From positions 186,001 to 250,000 of the forward strand of contig NZ_FNLO01000008.1 of the NCBI RefSeq assembly GCF_900095735.1: 64,000 bases of DNA, in the 5' to 3' direction. A program made the position numbers and the translations under genes. This document shows positions 1 through 10,033 of this stretch, piece after piece (positions within the stretch are counted from its first letter, which is position 1; each line of letters starts with the position of its first letter). Origin of the DNA: Chitinasiproducens palmae (GTDB taxonomy: Bacteria > Pseudomonadota > Gammaproteobacteria > Burkholderiales > Burkholderiaceae). The notes below the pieces were generated by a model. The model searched no databases. It saw nothing but the letters and a program-made list of their open reading frames with translations, and had not been told where the DNA came from.

Positions 1-427
1 TGATGTCTTCCAGATTGATGCCGCCGAAGGTCGGCTCCAACGCGGTGATTACGTCGACCAGCTTGTTCGGATCGGTTTCATTGATCTCGATGTCGAACAC
101 GTCGATGCCGGCGAACTTCTTGAACAATACCGCCTTGCCTTCCATCACCGGCTTCGAGGCCAGCGGACCGATGTTGCCCAGACCAAGAACCGCCGTGCCG
201 TTCGTCACCACGCCGACCAGGTTGCTGCGGATCGTGAAACGGGCGGCGTTCAGCGGGTCCCGTTCGATCTCCTCGCACGCTGCCGCCACGCCCGGCGAAT
301 ACGCCAGTGCGAGGTCGCGCTGGTTCAGTAGCTGCTTCGTCGGCGTGACCGCGATCTTGCCCGGCGTCGGAAATTCGTGATAGTCGAGCGCGGCTTCACG
401 CAGCTTGGTATTGACTGGAGTCGACAT
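1..427 (-). CDS. maeB: NADP-dependent malic enzyme, N-terminal part (runs off the window)
   Basis: The reverse strand reads from an ATG at 427 to the window edge, giving about 142 residues with no stop. They contain the malic enzyme N-terminal signature: [14 protein letters not shown] near residue 42, then a [16 protein letters not shown] block and an FDIEIN stretch. The family decarboxylates malate to pyruvate and makes NADPH in the cytoplasm. Proteobacterial MaeB forms usually carry a phosphotransacetylase-like C-terminal half, which lies outside the window and cannot be checked. It is divergent from thiL across a 123-base spacer that must hold both promoters. Confidence 0.9.
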   Translation of the reverse strand, partial: MSTPVNTKLREAALDYHEFPTPGKIAVTPTKQLLNQRDLALAYSPGVAAACEEIERDPLNAARFTIRSNLVGVVTNGTAVLGLGNIGPLASKPVMEGKAVLFKKFAGIDVFDIEINETDPNKLVDVITALEPTFGGINLEDI

Positions 428-550
428 AGGAATAAGAACGCACGACGCGTTTCGCATTAGACAAGTTTTTTGAATTGCGCATTGTAGCGCCAAACCCATA
501 CCGCTCCGCGATCGGCGCCGGGCGACGTAGAATGGCGTATTTCACCGGCC

Positions 551-1597
551 ATGGCAGGCGAATTCGAATTGATCGCACGCTATTTGATGCGTGACGAGCG
601 GCGTGAAGGAAGCCAGCGCGAGACGCGCGGCAGCGATGCGTTTACCGCGCTCGGGCAAGGCGACGACTGCGCGCTGGTCGTGCCGGCTCCCGGCACGCAG
701 TTGGCGATCTCGACCGACATGCTGGTCAGCGGCCGGCACTTCCTGCCCGATACCGATCCGTACGGGCTCGGTCACAAGGCGTTGGCGGTGAACCTGTCCG
801 ACCTGGCCGCGATGGGTGCCGAACCACGCGCGTTCACCCTGGCGCTGGCGTTGCCGAACGCGGATCCGACATGGCTTGCCGCGTTCAGCGACGGCATGTA
901 CGCACTGGCCGCCGAACATGGCTGCCGGCTGATCGGCGGCGACACCACGCGCGGCCCGCTGACGCTGTCCCTGACCGTGTTCGGCGAGATACCGGCCGGC
1001 CAGGCGCTGCGGCGGGACGGCGCACGCGAGGACGACGACATCTGGGTGTCTGGCGTACTGGGCGACGCGCGGCTTGGGCTCGACCTGCTGCTCGGCAAAT
1101 GGGCCGATCGCCTCGACGAAGCGGATCGCGCCGCCGCCGTCGCGGCGCTGGAACGGCCCACGCCGCGCGTCGCGCTCGGCCGGGCCCTGCGCGGCGTCGC
1201 GACCGCCGCACTCGACCTGTCGGACGGCTTGGTCGGCGACCTCGGCCATCTGATGACGCGTTCGGGCCTCGGTGCGCGCGTGCTGCCGGATGCCCTGCCG
1301 CACGCGCCGCGCCTCGCCGCGCTGCCCCGCGAGGCCGCGCTGGCGTGCATGTTGGCCGGCGGCGACGACTACGAACTGTGCTTCACCGCGCCGCCCGCGG
1401 CGCGCGACACCGTGGCGGCCCTGTCCGCCCGTCCCGCGCTCGCCGGCTTGCGACTGACCCGCATCGGTACAATGACGCGGCCGGACGACCGTCCCGAGGC
1501 GGATCGCGCGCGACCCACCTTCGTCGATGCCAATGGCGGCATTCTTGATCTTCCGCTCCGCGGATTCGACCACTTCGATGCAGAACGAACCGATTGA
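551..1597 (+). CDS. thiL: Thiamine-monophosphate kinase
   Basis: This 348-residue protein matches ThiL, which phosphorylates thiamine monophosphate to thiamine pyrophosphate with ATP in the cytoplasm. Visible signatures are GEFELIARYL at the N-terminus, the QGDDCALV metal-binding segment near residue 35, STDMLVSGRHF, the KALAVNLSDLAAMGA block and the DLSDGLVGDLGH motif around residue 220. The ATG at 551 is used because it begins directly with the family N-terminus. The 3' end overlaps pgpA, so the two are probably co-transcribed with cinA. Confidence 0.95.
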   Translation: MAGEFELIARYLMRDERREGSQRETRGSDAFTALGQGDDCALVVPAPGTQLAISTDMLVSGRHFLPDTDPYGLGHKALAVNLSDLAAMGAEPRAFTLALALPNADPTWLAAFSDGMYALAAEHGCRLIGGDTTRGPLTLSLTVFGEIPAGQALRRDGAREDDDIWVSGVLGDARLGLDLLLGKWADRLDEADRAAAVAALERPTPRVALGRALRGVATAALDLSDGLVGDLGHLMTRSGLGARVLPDALPHAPRLAALPREAALACMLAGGDDYELCFTAPPAARDTVAALSARPALAGLRLTRIGTMTRPDDRPEADRARPTFVDANGGILDLPLRGFDHFDAERTD

Positions 1598-2093
1598 TTT
1601 CGCCACGCCGCGCAAGCCGACGCTCCGCTTCATGCTGTCGCACCCGGTGCACATCCTGTCGATGGGCTTTGGCAGCGGCCTGGCGCCCTTCATGCCCGGC
1701 ACGTTCGGCACGCTGTTCGGCTGGGGCGTTTTTGCACTGCTCGCGCCCTATCTGTCGACGACCGCCTGGCTGATCGTCGTCGTGCTGGGTTTCATCGTTG
1801 GCGTCTATGCGACGGGCTTCACCGCGCGGCGGCTCGGCGTCGCCGACCCGGGCAGCGCCGTGTGGGACGAAGTCGTCGCGATCTGGCTGGTCCTGGCGCT
1901 GGTTGCGCCACAGGACTGGCGCGGCCAGTTGGGCTCCTTTCTCGCATTCCGCTTCTTCGACATGGTCAAGCCGCCGCCGGTGCGCTATTTCGACCGCCAT
2001 GTGAAGGGCGGCTTCGGCATCATGATCGACGACATCGTCGCGGCACTGATGAGCCTGCTGCTCATCGCGCTGTGGCGCACCATCCTCGGCTGA
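1578..2093 (+). CDS. pgpA: Phosphatidylglycerophosphatase A
   Basis: A 171-residue inner-membrane protein of the PgpA family, which removes phosphate from phosphatidylglycerophosphate to give phosphatidylglycerol. The start chosen is the ATG at 1578 (MQNEPIDF), which overlaps the end of thiL by 20 bases; an earlier in-frame start at 1527 would add 17 residues. Recognisable are GFGSGLAPFMPGTFGT near residue 30, a DEVVAIWLVL block, and FRFFDMVKPPPVR followed by GGFGIMIDDIVAA, which carry the conserved acidic residues. Several hydrophobic segments are present. The thiL-pgpA-cinA order is common in betaproteobacteria. Confidence 0.93.
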   Translation: MQNEPIDFATPRKPTLRFMLSHPVHILSMGFGSGLAPFMPGTFGTLFGWGVFALLAPYLSTTAWLIVVVLGFIVGVYATGFTARRLGVADPGSAVWDEVVAIWLVLALVAPQDWRGQLGSFLAFRFFDMVKPPPVRYFDRHVKGGFGIMIDDIVAALMSLLLIALWRTILG

Positions 2094-2107
2094 GCAGGAG
2101 CAAGCGC

Positions 2108-2719
2108 ATGTCCGACGCCGACACCACGCGGACGGCCACGCCGCCGCCGCCCCAGGCAGCCGACGCGGCGGAGGCGCCTGCCTCGCCTGCCTCGCCTACC
2201 GCGCTTGCCGAACTCGCCGCGCTCGACCAAGCCGCGCGCGCGCTTGGCGCGGCCTTGCTCGCGGCGGGCCGCCGCCTGGTCACGGCGGAGTCCTGCACGG
2301 GCGGCATGGTGTCGGCGGCATTGACCGAGATCGCGGGCAGCAGCGCCTGGTTCGAACGCGGCTACGTCACCTACTCGAACGAAGCCAAGCACGAGGCGCT
2401 GGGTGTCGACGACCACTTGATCGGCAGCCATGGCGCGGTCAGCGAAGCGGTGGCGGCCGCGATGGCCAGTGGCGCGCTGGCGCACAGCCATGCCGATCTC
2501 GCCCTGTCGATCACCGGCATCGCCGGTCCGGGCGGTGCCGTGCCCGGCAAGCCGGTGGGCACGGTCTGCTTCGGCTGGCAGCACAGCGACGGCATGTCGC
2601 GCTGCGAGACCCGACATTTCGACGGCGATCGCGGCACGGTGCGCAGACAGGCAGCGCTCCACGCGCTGCGCGGCGCGCTCGCGCTACTCGGCGCGCCCGC
2701 CGCCGGGCGTCCGCGCTAA
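2108..2719 (+). CDS. CinA-family nicotinamide-nucleotide amidohydrolase (PncC type)
   Basis: This 203-residue protein consists only of the CinA C-terminal domain. It has TAESCTGGMVSAALTEIAG around residue 60, a YVTYSNEAKHEALGV block and the SITGIAGPGG motif. Stand-alone proteins of this type (PncC) deamidate nicotinamide mononucleotide in pyridine nucleotide recycling; that activity is inferred from the family. The ATG at 2108 lies 14 bases after pgpA and follows an AGGAG-like sequence. The first 40 residues are an Ala/Pro-rich extension before the domain. Confidence 0.88.
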   Translation: MSDADTTRTATPPPPQAADAAEAPASPASPTALAELAALDQAARALGAALLAAGRRLVTAESCTGGMVSAALTEIAGSSAWFERGYVTYSNEAKHEALGVDDHLIGSHGAVSEAVAAAMASGALAHSHADLALSITGIAGPGGAVPGKPVGTVCFGWQHSDGMSRCETRHFDGDRGTVRRQAALHALRGALALLGAPAAGRPR

Positions 2720-2786
2720 GCAGGCGAGGATGAGAATGGCGACGGCAGCACGGTAGCGCGCCGGAACCAGGTCAGCGATGCGGCAC

Positions 2787-3617
2787 TCAGCCGGCGGCGC
2801 GCGCCGCATTGATCGCATCGCGCGTCGTTCGCGCCGCGGTCGCGGCCGCCTCTGCGAACCCCTCGCCTCGATCGGCATAGAGAATCGCTCGCGACGAGTT
2901 GATCATCATGCCGGTACCGTCGGCAGTCCGTCCGGCTCGCACTGTCGCGACCACGTCGCCCCCCTGCGCACCGACGCCCGGGATCAGCAGCGGCATGTCG
3001 CCGACGCAACTGCGGACTCGCGCGATCTCGCGTGGGAACGTCGCGCCGACGACCAGCGACAGCGCGCCGGTCGCATTCCAGTCGCGCGCCGCCTTTTCCG
3101 CCACGATCTCGTACAGCGGCCGGCCGCCGACGTCGAGGAACTGCAGGTCCGAGCCGCCCGGGTTGGATGTGCGGCACAGCACGATGACGCCACGCCCGGC
3201 GTGTTCGAGATAGGGCGAGATCGAGTCGAAACCCAGATAGGGACTGACCGTCACCGCGTCCGCCCGATAGCGCTCGAAGGCCTCGATCGCGTACTGCTCG
3301 GCGGTGCTGCCGATGTCGCCGCGTTTCGCGTCGAGGATCACCGGGCGCCCCGGATGCGCGGTGTGGATGTGTTCGATCAGCGCTTCCAGCGCGGACTCGG
3401 CCCGATGCGCGGCGAAGTACGCGATCTGCGGCTTGAAGGTGCTGGCGAACGGTGCAGTCGCATCGACGATTGCGCGACAGAAGCCGAAGATCCCCTCCGG
3501 ATCGGCGCCGAAGCCTTGCGGAAAGCGCGAAGGTTCCGGATCCAGGCCGACGCACAGCAGCGAACCGGTGTCTTGCCAGGCGGCGGAAAGGGAGGAATTG
3601 AAGGACGGAGTCTGCAT
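2787..3617 (-). CDS. pyrF: Orotidine 5'-phosphate decarboxylase
   Basis: A 276-residue protein of the longer (type 2) OMP decarboxylase class, which makes UMP in the last step of pyrimidine synthesis. Motifs are [13 protein letters not shown] near the N-terminus and the catalytic [18 protein letters not shown] segment with its Asp-Lys-Asp residues near residue 95. [13 protein letters not shown] and the phosphate-binding NSSRAILYA lie toward the C-terminus. The start chosen is the ATG at 3617 ([10 protein letters not shown]); the frame stays open upstream, but those residues do not resemble the family. It is convergent with cinA and follows mtgA on the minus strand after 164 bases. Confidence 0.93.
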   Translation of the reverse strand: MQTPSFNSSLSAAWQDTGSLLCVGLDPEPSRFPQGFGADPEGIFGFCRAIVDATAPFASTFKPQIAYFAAHRAESALEALIEHIHTAHPGRPVILDAKRGDIGSTAEQYAIEAFERYRADAVTVSPYLGFDSISPYLEHAGRGVIVLCRTSNPGGSDLQFLDVGGRPLYEIVAEKAARDWNATGALSLVVGATFPREIARVRSCVGDMPLLIPGVGAQGGDVVATVRAGRTADGTGMMINSSRAILYADRGEGFAEAAATAARTTRDAINAARAAG

Positions 3618-3781
3618 GGCGTCGCCGACGGAGAACAAAGGGGGGAGCCGCCGCCGCGCGACGGGCGACGGCGATCGAACGGCGCGTATTGTACGCGTCC
3701 GAGCCGCCTGATGCGGTAGATACGGCGCACGCGGCCGGCCAGAGGCCCGAGGCGGCTCGTCGGCGGGCGCGCCGCGGCGCC

Positions 3782-4558
3782 TCAGTTCGGCAGGACTGCC
3801 GCACCCATGCGCCGGGCGATGACCGACGTGCGTTCCGCGAGATAGGCCGACTGGCGGTGGGCATCGAAATAACGCGGCCTCGGCAGCATCACCGCGAGCC
3901 GGGCGGCCTGCCAGCGCGTCAGGCGCGCCGCGCTGCCGCCGTAGTAGTGCTGCGCCGCCGCTTCCGCACCGTAGACGCCATTGCCCCATTCGACCGAGTT
4001 CAGATAGAGCTCCAGAATGCGTCGCTTGTCGAGCATCAGTTCAAGCATGCCGGTGATGACCAGTTCTTCCGCCTTGCGCAGATACGAGCGTTCCGGCGAC
4101 AGGAACAGATTGCGGGCCAGCTGCTGGGAAATCGTCGAGCCGCCGGCGACGATCTCGCCGCGACGCTGATTCTTTTCCCATGCGCGGCGCATGCCGTCGA
4201 TGCTGTAGCCATCGTTGTTCGCGAAGGTGTCGTCCTCGGAGGCGATCACCGCGCGTTTCAGTTCCTTCGATATCGCGTCGTAAGGCACCCACTGATGCTG
4301 CAACGGACGCGTATCGCCCTCATGCCGCATCCGCCAGGCGCCCGCGCGCATGAACGCGGTGGACGAAGGATCGAACACGCGCCAGCATGCGATGCGGACG
4401 AAATAGTAGGCCTGCGTCGCGAACAGCGCGACGATGAACATCAGCACCGCGTCGCGCACGATGCGCAGCCCACCGCGCCGCTCCTTGCCATCGCGATCCC
4501 GCCGCGTGCGTCGCCCGCGCTCGGCTTCGGGCGCCGGCCCCACCTGCGTTGCACTCAT
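3782..4558 (-). CDS. mtgA: Monofunctional biosynthetic peptidoglycan transglycosylase
   Basis: A 258-residue family GT51 glycosyltransferase that polymerises lipid II into glycan strands without a transpeptidase domain. A short Arg-rich cytoplasmic segment precedes one membrane anchor at about residues 35-55. The catalytic [16 protein letters not shown] block follows, then [33 protein letters not shown] and [16 protein letters not shown], all hallmarks of the family. It starts 13 bases after the aroE stop, so it is probably read in the same minus-strand unit as aroE and the upstream RNase. Confidence 0.94.
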   Translation of the reverse strand: MSATQVGPAPEAERGRRTRRDRDGKERRGGLRIVRDAVLMFIVALFATQAYYFVRIACWRVFDPSSTAFMRAGAWRMRHEGDTRPLQHQWVPYDAISKELKRAVIASEDDTFANNDGYSIDGMRRAWEKNQRRGEIVAGGSTISQQLARNLFLSPERSYLRKAEELVITGMLELMLDKRRILELYLNSVEWGNGVYGAEAAAQHYYGGSAARLTRWQAARLAVMLPRPRYFDAHRQSAYLAERTSVIARRMGAAVLPN

Positions 4559-4571
4559 CTGTGCGTCGTCC

Positions 4572-5522
4572 TCAGTCGTCGTTCGCCGCGCCGGGCGTTG
4601 CCGGCCTGTTCGCGCTTGCCGCCTCGGTCGCCCTTGCCGCGCGCGGGCCGGCGTCTCCCTCGCTTGTCAGGGTATCGCGCAGCGCCGCGAGCACGGGCTG
4701 CCCGGACGGCAACACACCGCGCCAGAGGCGGAACGATTCCGCCGCCTGCTCGACCAGCATACCCAAGCCATCGGCGACACGCGCCGACTGTGCGGCGGCG
4801 GCCTGCATGAAGGCGCTCGGCCGTGCGCCATACATCATGTCGTATGCCAGCCCATCGGCGGCGATCGTGAAAGCGCACGGGACCGCGTCCGTCAGGCTGC
4901 TGGACGTGGCATTGATCACCACGTCGTACGGACGCGCGGTGGCCAGCCCGACGTCGCCGCTGTGCAGCAGTCCGCTGTCGGCCACACCGCTCGCCGCAAA
5001 ATGCTCGCACAACGCGTTGGCGCGGGCGGCACTGCGATTCACCACGGTCAGCGAGGCGGGCCCGCATTCGAGCAATGGCAGCACCACACCGCGCGCCGCG
5101 CCGCCCGCACCGATCAGCAGCAGGTCGCGTCCGGCCAGCGCGGTGGCGAGGTTGACCGTCAGGTCGCGCACCAGCCCCGCGCCGTCGGTGTTGTCGCCGT
5201 ACAGCGTCCCGTCGTCCTCGCGTCGCAAGGTGTTGACCGCGCCGGCCGCCGCCGCGCGCGGCGCCAGACGATCCGCCAACGTGAAGGCGGCAAGCTTGAA
5301 CGGCACCGTCACGTTCAGGCCGAGGCCGCCTTCGGCAAAGAACCGTCGTGCCGCGTCCTCGAAACCATCGAGAGGCGCAAGCAGGCGCTGATAGTCGAGC
5401 GGCTCGCCGGTCGCCGTGGAGAACGCGCGGTGGATCTCGGGCGAGCGGCTATGGCCGATCGGATTGCCGATCACCGCGTAGCGGTCGACAGGCGCAACGT
5501 CCGGACGGCGATCCATGCTCAT
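4572..5522 (-). CDS. aroE: Shikimate dehydrogenase (NADP+)
   Basis: This 316-residue protein reduces 3-dehydroshikimate to shikimate in aromatic amino-acid synthesis. It shows the substrate-binding block [17 protein letters not shown], the NVTVPFK catalytic lysine motif near residue 95, the [12 protein letters not shown] block and the nucleotide-binding [16 protein letters not shown]. It is about 30 residues longer than typical because of an Ala/Gly-rich C-terminal tail after the [11 protein letters not shown] motif. Its first ATG overlaps the stop of the upstream RNase gene in an ATGA arrangement, which suggests coupling; a second in-frame ATG lies two codons later. Confidence 0.93.
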   Translation of the reverse strand: MSMDRRPDVAPVDRYAVIGNPIGHSRSPEIHRAFSTATGEPLDYQRLLAPLDGFEDAARRFFAEGGLGLNVTVPFKLAAFTLADRLAPRAAAAGAVNTLRREDDGTLYGDNTDGAGLVRDLTVNLATALAGRDLLLIGAGGAARGVVLPLLECGPASLTVVNRSAARANALCEHFAASGVADSGLLHSGDVGLATARPYDVVINATSSSLTDAVPCAFTIAADGLAYDMMYGARPSAFMQAAAAQSARVADGLGMLVEQAAESFRLWRGVLPSGQPVLAALRDTLTSEGDAGPRAARATEAASANRPATPGAANDD

Positions 5523-7810
5523 GACAGCGGCCGGTCGCCGGCGGCGCGCGGCGCCCCGTCGCCCAAGGCATCCTCGGAGGCAGCGACCGGCGGCAATTCG
5601 GCGACCTCGTCGGCCGGCTCCGGGGTCGCTTCATGCAACGCGGCGTCGGTTTGCGCACTGAGCGCCTCGCCGGCCTGCGCGGCCTGGGCTTCGTGCGCCG
5701 CCAATGACGCGGACGGGGCACCAATGCTCCCCGTGATCGCCTGCTCGACCGCCGCGCCTGGCACCGCTTGCGCCGCTTCCGCGGCGTCGCCTGCCAAGAC
5801 GATCTCGTCAGCCCCCTGCGACTGGTCGGCCTCCTCCGCCTGCGCGGCCGCCTCGCCAGCCTCGCCAGCCTCGTCTTCCTCGACACCCTCCGTCGCCGCC
5901 AGCGCGGCGCTGTCCGGCGTGTCGATGACATGCAGCAGCCGGGTGCTGATCGTCACGTTGAGCAGATCGATGTCGGCAACCTGCAACAGGACCCGCGTGC
6001 CGCGCGGATGGATGCCCAGCCCCGGCAGCAGAAATTGCAGCGGAATCTCTTCCAGGCGCAGCAGGTCGCCCTTCACCACGGTGGCGACGACCTGGCCGCC
6101 GACCCCGCCCTTTTCCTGTTCGAGCCAGCGCAAGCACCAGAAGCGTTCCATGCGCTGCTGATGTTCCGCATAGGCCGTGTAGGTCTCGTCGAAATGCTGC
6201 ATCACCGCATACAGTTCGGCGTCCTTCGGCTTGAACGGCGCAACCAGCTTGGCCGTCACGCCGTGCTCGACCAGCGCCACCAACTGCCACTGGTTGACCA
6301 GGTCGACGTAGCGCCGCAGCGGCGAGGTGCTCCATGCATATTGCGCGACCCCCAGTCCCTCGTGCGGTGCGGGCGAAATCTGCAGCCGCGTGCGGTTCGG
6401 CCCGAAGCTGCGCTGCGCGCGATAGATCGCCGGCACGCCGTTCTCGCTGAGGTAACCGCCCCAACTGCTGTTGGCCAGAATCGCCATCTCGGCGACGATG
6501 GTATCGAGCGGCGAGCCGCGCCGGCGCGGCTGGATCGTGACGTGCTCGCCTTCGATGTAGTAGTTGTAATCCGACTGGCGTTGCGTTTCGCGGCGCAGCC
6601 CGCTGGCCAGGCGCGCCTGCTGACGCTTCTCGTGCAGCGCCTGCGCGAACGGCCAGAGCACGGCGATCTGCGCCTTGTGCGGATAGTCGCCGCTGCCGTC
6701 GGCCAGCGCCGCTTCGGTGACGATGTCCTCCAGCTCGTTGTGCCGGATGTTGGTCCGGACGAACACCGCTTCGACGCAAGTCTCGCTGGTCACGATCTCC
6801 TGCGTGGTGGCGTTGACGATGAAGTACAGCGACAGCGCGGGCCGATAGTCCCCTTCCTTCAGCGTGAACGCGTCGACCACCGATTCCGGCAGCATCGTGA
6901 TCTTGTCGCCCGGCATGTAGACCGTGGACAGGCGTGCCCGTGCGATGCGATCGATCTCGTCATGCGGTGCGATGCCCAGCGCCGGCGCGGCGATGTGGAT
7001 ACCGATACGCACGCGCCCGTCGCTGAGCGGCTGGACCGAGAACGCGTCGTCGATTTCGGTGGTGGTCACGTCATCGATCGAGAAGGCATCGGCATCGACG
7101 CGCGGCAGCCCGTTGGGCGAGAAATCGAGCTTGACGGCCGGGAAGCCGGTGCCCTGCGGGAAATGCTCGGCGGTGAACCGTGCTTCCAGCCAGGCTTGCA
7201 CCGACGGCAGGCCACCGCATTCGATCATCAACTGCGCGGGCGTCACGCCGCGCGCGCCGGCGGCTGCCTCCAGCGCCTTGTATTCGATCGAATTCTTGTC
7301 CGGGCGCACCAGCAGCGCCATCACCTTGCCATCGAACGCCGGCGGCAGCTGCCCGGCCTTCAGTTCGGTCTCGTATTCGGCCTGCACCAGGGCCTGCTGG
7401 CGCCGTCGTTCCAGCGCAGCCAGCGCCGCCTTGAGCTGCTCTTCCGGTGCGCGCTGATAGCGGCCGCGTCCCTTGCGCCGGAAATACACCGGCGAACCGT
7501 GCAGGCGCAGGGCCAGCGCGGCGTGCTGGACCGCGCCCGGCGTGCCGAAATAATCGGCCGCCAGGCTACCCACGTCGAACTCGGCCTCGTCCGCGACTTC
7601 CCAGAGAAAGTCGAGATCGATCTCGCCGGACTGCTGCTCGGCCAGGCGCATCAACTCGGCGGGCTCGGGCGCGGCGAATTCGACCAGGACGTCGCGCCCC
7701 TTCACCTTGGCGCGCCGGCCGCCCGGCAGTTCGACCTGCAGCGCCTCGCCCTGCTTGGACAGGACGCTGCCCGCCTTGAAATTGCCGGATTCTTCGAAAA
7801 AAACGTTCAC
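5519..7810 (-). CDS. RNase II/R-family 3'-5' exoribonuclease (RNB domain)
   Basis: A 763-residue protein with an N-terminal nucleic-acid-binding part and a central RNB catalytic domain. That domain shows SIDDVTTTEIDDAFSV near residue 245, with the acidic metal ligands, and RLSTVYMPGDKITMLP. The block WSTSPLRRYVDLVNQ contains the conserved Arg residues. A short S1-like segment (around residues 580-625) follows. The last 130 or so residues are an Ala/Glu/Asp-rich low-complexity tail with no recognisable domain. The family degrades RNA processively from the 3' end. It resembles the Burkholderia VacB/RNase II-like protein rather than classical RNase R, which has longer cold-shock domains. Overlaps aroE by 4 bases. 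Confidence 0.88.
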   Translation of the reverse strand: MNVFFEESGNFKAGSVLSKQGEALQVELPGGRRAKVKGRDVLVEFAAPEPAELMRLAEQQSGEIDLDFLWEVADEAEFDVGSLAADYFGTPGAVQHAALALRLHGSPVYFRRKGRGRYQRAPEEQLKAALAALERRRQQALVQAEYETELKAGQLPPAFDGKVMALLVRPDKNSIEYKALEAAAGARGVTPAQLMIECGGLPSVQAWLEARFTAEHFPQGTGFPAVKLDFSPNGLPRVDADAFSIDDVTTTEIDDAFSVQPLSDGRVRIGIHIAAPALGIAPHDEIDRIARARLSTVYMPGDKITMLPESVVDAFTLKEGDYRPALSLYFIVNATTQEIVTSETCVEAVFVRTNIRHNELEDIVTEAALADGSGDYPHKAQIAVLWPFAQALHEKRQQARLASGLRRETQRQSDYNYYIEGEHVTIQPRRRGSPLDTIVAEMAILANSSWGGYLSENGVPAIYRAQRSFGPNRTRLQISPAPHEGLGVAQYAWSTSPLRRYVDLVNQWQLVALVEHGVTAKLVAPFKPKDAELYAVMQHFDETYTAYAEHQQRMERFWCLRWLEQEKGGVGGQVVATVVKGDLLRLEEIPLQFLLPGLGIHPRGTRVLLQVADIDLLNVTISTRLLHVIDTPDSAALAATEGVEEDEAGEAGEAAAQAEEADQSQGADEIVLAGDAAEAAQAVPGAAVEQAITGSIGAPSASLAAHEAQAAQAGEALSAQTDAALHEATPEPADEVAELPPVAASEDALGDGAPRAAGDRPLS

Positions 7811-7888
7811 GCTGGATCTCTTGCTTGCGCTCTTGTGACAGGGTTTTCCGACGCGCCGGCAGGCACGCCGTGCATCGTCCAGGCCGCT

Positions 7889-8485
7889 TCAGGCAGCGAC
7901 CGCGGGTGGCACCGGCGCCGGTCCCAGACAGAAGTCCAGGACGCGGTCGACATAGGGCTCGAAATGACTGATGCCGTGGTCGCTGCCCTCGATCAAAGTG
8001 GTGGCCACGCCACGGTACCTGTCGAGCATGCTGCGATAGTCGAGCACTTCGTCGCCGGTGGCCGCGATCAGGTAATAACGCTCGGGATGCGAGATGCACG
8101 GCACTTCGAGTTCGCGGAGCTGGTCGAGATGCACCGGTTCGACCACCACGGAGCCGCCGCCGTGCCACAGTGGCTGCTCGCCGAGATATCGCTCGAGGTC
8201 GTTGACGGGGACGATCGCCGGATTGAGCAGCATCGCACGGTAGCCATGGCGTTCGGCGAGCCATGTTGCATAGTAGCCGCCCAGCGAACTGCCGATCAGG
8301 GCCACCTCGGACGGCGCGACGTGCGCGGTCATCGCCTCGACCATCGCGATGGCCTCTGCCGGTGCAACGGGCAGTTGCGGACAGTGCCACGCCTCGGCAA
8401 GCCCTCGTCGCGCCAGCGCGGCAGCCAGCACGGTCGCCTTGTACGAGCGCGGCGAGGACCGGAAACCGTGCAGGTACACGATCAC
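7889..8485 (-). CDS. YqiA/YcfP-type alpha/beta-hydrolase (esterase)
   Basis: A 198-residue alpha/beta-hydrolase. The N-terminus MIVYLHGFRSSPRSYK forms the oxyanion region, the nucleophile elbow is IGSSLGGYYATWLAE near residue 66, and HGISHFEPY near the C-terminus supplies the catalytic His. This fits the UPF0227 (YqiA/YcfP) esterase group, whose E. coli member hydrolyses short acyl esters; the physiological substrate is unknown. The start overlaps the mpl stop by 4 bases, so it sits in the mpl transcription unit. Another member of this fold family is not excluded. Confidence 0.85.
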   Translation of the reverse strand: MIVYLHGFRSSPRSYKATVLAAALARRGLAEAWHCPQLPVAPAEAIAMVEAMTAHVAPSEVALIGSSLGGYYATWLAERHGYRAMLLNPAIVPVNDLERYLGEQPLWHGGGSVVVEPVHLDQLRELEVPCISHPERYYLIAATGDEVLDYRSMLDRYRGVATTLIEGSDHGISHFEPYVDRVLDFCLGPAPVPPAVAA

Positions 8486-9888
8486 GGTGCGCCCCGGTCG
8501 GCGCGTCCGTCACGCTCGTTACCCAGCGCAGCGAGCAGCCGGCCGTGGATGCCACCGAAGCCACCGTTGCTCATCACCAGGACATGGTCGCCAGGGCGAG
8601 CGGCATGCCGCACCGCGGCCACCACCTCGTCGATGTCGTGCAGGGCCACCGCCTGCGCGCCGAGCGGCGCAAGCGCTTCGGCCAGGTCCCAGCCCAGCGC
8701 GTCGCGCCCGTCGCGCGCGCCATATCCGAACACCAGATCGGCGCCGCGCAGGCTGTCGGCCAGCCGGCTCTTCATCACGCCCAGCTTCATCGTGTTCGAG
8801 CGCGGTTCGAGCACGGCGAGAATCCGTGCGTCGCCGCCGATGCGCCGGCGCAGGCCGGCGATGGTGGTCTCGATCGCGCTTGGATGATGCGCGAAATCGT
8901 CGTACACGCTGATCCCATCGACGCTGCCGCGCAACTCCATGCGGCGTCGCACGCCCTTGAAACGCGCCAGCGAGGCCGCCGCTTGGGCAGGCGGCACGCC
9001 GACGTGCCGGGCCGCCGCGATCGCGGCCAGCGCATTGGCGACATTGTGGCGGCCCTGCAGCGACCACGCGACTTCGCCGCGCGCCTCGGCGCGCCACAGC
9101 ACCTCGAAGCGGTCGTCGATCTCGCCGCCGTCCGGCGCCCGCGCTTGCCACCCGCCGGCCACGCCGAAGCGCTCCACCTCGCTCCAGCAGCCGCGCGCCA
9201 ACACGGCCTCGAGGGCCGGCTCGGCACCGTTGCTGACAATGCGGCCGGTCCCCGGTACGGTGCGCACGAGATGATGGAACTGCGTCTGGATCGCCGCAAG
9301 GTCGGCAAAGATGTCCGCGTGATCGAACTCGAGGTTGTTCAGGATCAGCGTGCGCGGCCGGTAATGGACGAATTTCGAGCGTTTGTCGAAGAACGCGGTG
9401 TCGTATTCGTCCGCCTCGACCACGAAGAAGCGGCTCTCGGTCAGCCGGGCCGAGATGCCGAAGTCCTGCGGCACCCCGCCGATCAGGAAGCCGGGCGCCA
9501 GTCCCGCTTCGTCGAGCAGGAAGGCCAGCAGCGATGCCGTCGTGGTCTTGCCATGCGTGCCAGCCACCGCCAGCACCCACCGATCGTGCAGGATATGGTC
9601 GGCCAGCCACTGCGGCCCGGAGGTATACGCCAACCCCTGATCGAGGATCGCCTCCATCAACGGGTTGCCGCGCGACACCACGTTGCCGATCACGAAAAGG
9701 TCCGGCGCAAGCGCGGTCTGCTCGGCGCCGAAGCCATCGATCAATTCGATGCCCTGGCGCTCGAGTTGCGTGCTCATCGGCGGATAGACAGCCGCGTCGC
9801 AGCCTGTGACCCGATGGCCGGCCTGCCGGGCCAGCACGGCCAGACCGCCCATGAACGTGCCGCAGATGCCGAGGATGTGTATATGCAT
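8482..9888 (-). CDS. mpl: UDP-N-acetylmuramate:L-alanyl-gamma-D-glutamyl-meso-diaminopimelate ligase
   Basis: A 468-residue Mur ligase homologue that attaches recycled murein tripeptide to UDP-MurNAc. The start at 9888 gives MHIHILGICGTFMGGLA, the Mpl N-terminal signature that differs from MurC. The ATP-binding loop is [15 protein letters not shown] around residue 108. Later come EADEYDTAFFDKRSKF, the GRHNVANALAAIAA block and DDFAHHPSAIETTI. The frame stays open upstream for 140 codons, but that part overlaps the divergent gene's promoter region. Together with ampD in this window it indicates peptidoglycan recycling. Confidence 0.95.
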   Translation of the reverse strand: MHIHILGICGTFMGGLAVLARQAGHRVTGCDAAVYPPMSTQLERQGIELIDGFGAEQTALAPDLFVIGNVVSRGNPLMEAILDQGLAYTSGPQWLADHILHDRWVLAVAGTHGKTTTASLLAFLLDEAGLAPGFLIGGVPQDFGISARLTESRFFVVEADEYDTAFFDKRSKFVHYRPRTLILNNLEFDHADIFADLAAIQTQFHHLVRTVPGTGRIVSNGAEPALEAVLARGCWSEVERFGVAGGWQARAPDGGEIDDRFEVLWRAEARGEVAWSLQGRHNVANALAAIAAARHVGVPPAQAAASLARFKGVRRRMELRGSVDGISVYDDFAHHPSAIETTIAGLRRRIGGDARILAVLEPRSNTMKLGVMKSRLADSLRGADLVFGYGARDGRDALGWDLAEALAPLGAQAVALHDIDEVVAAVRHAARPGDHVLVMSNGGFGGIHGRLLAALGNERDGRADRGAP

Positions 9889-10033
9889 GGAGGAGCGAAG
9901 CGACGAACGAGAATCAGGCTGCGTGCAAAGCGCGCGATGCGCCGCGTGGTCGCGGCCGTGCGCGCATTGTAACCGACGCGCCTGCGGCGCCACGCGCGCG
10001 GGAAGCCTCGGCGAGTCGGGGTATGATCGGGAC

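Noticed and set aside
5768-8887. A 1039-residue plus-strand frame across the RNase, esterase and mpl genes
   Set aside because: It crosses three genes with clear motifs on the minus strand and shows only composition-driven sequence.
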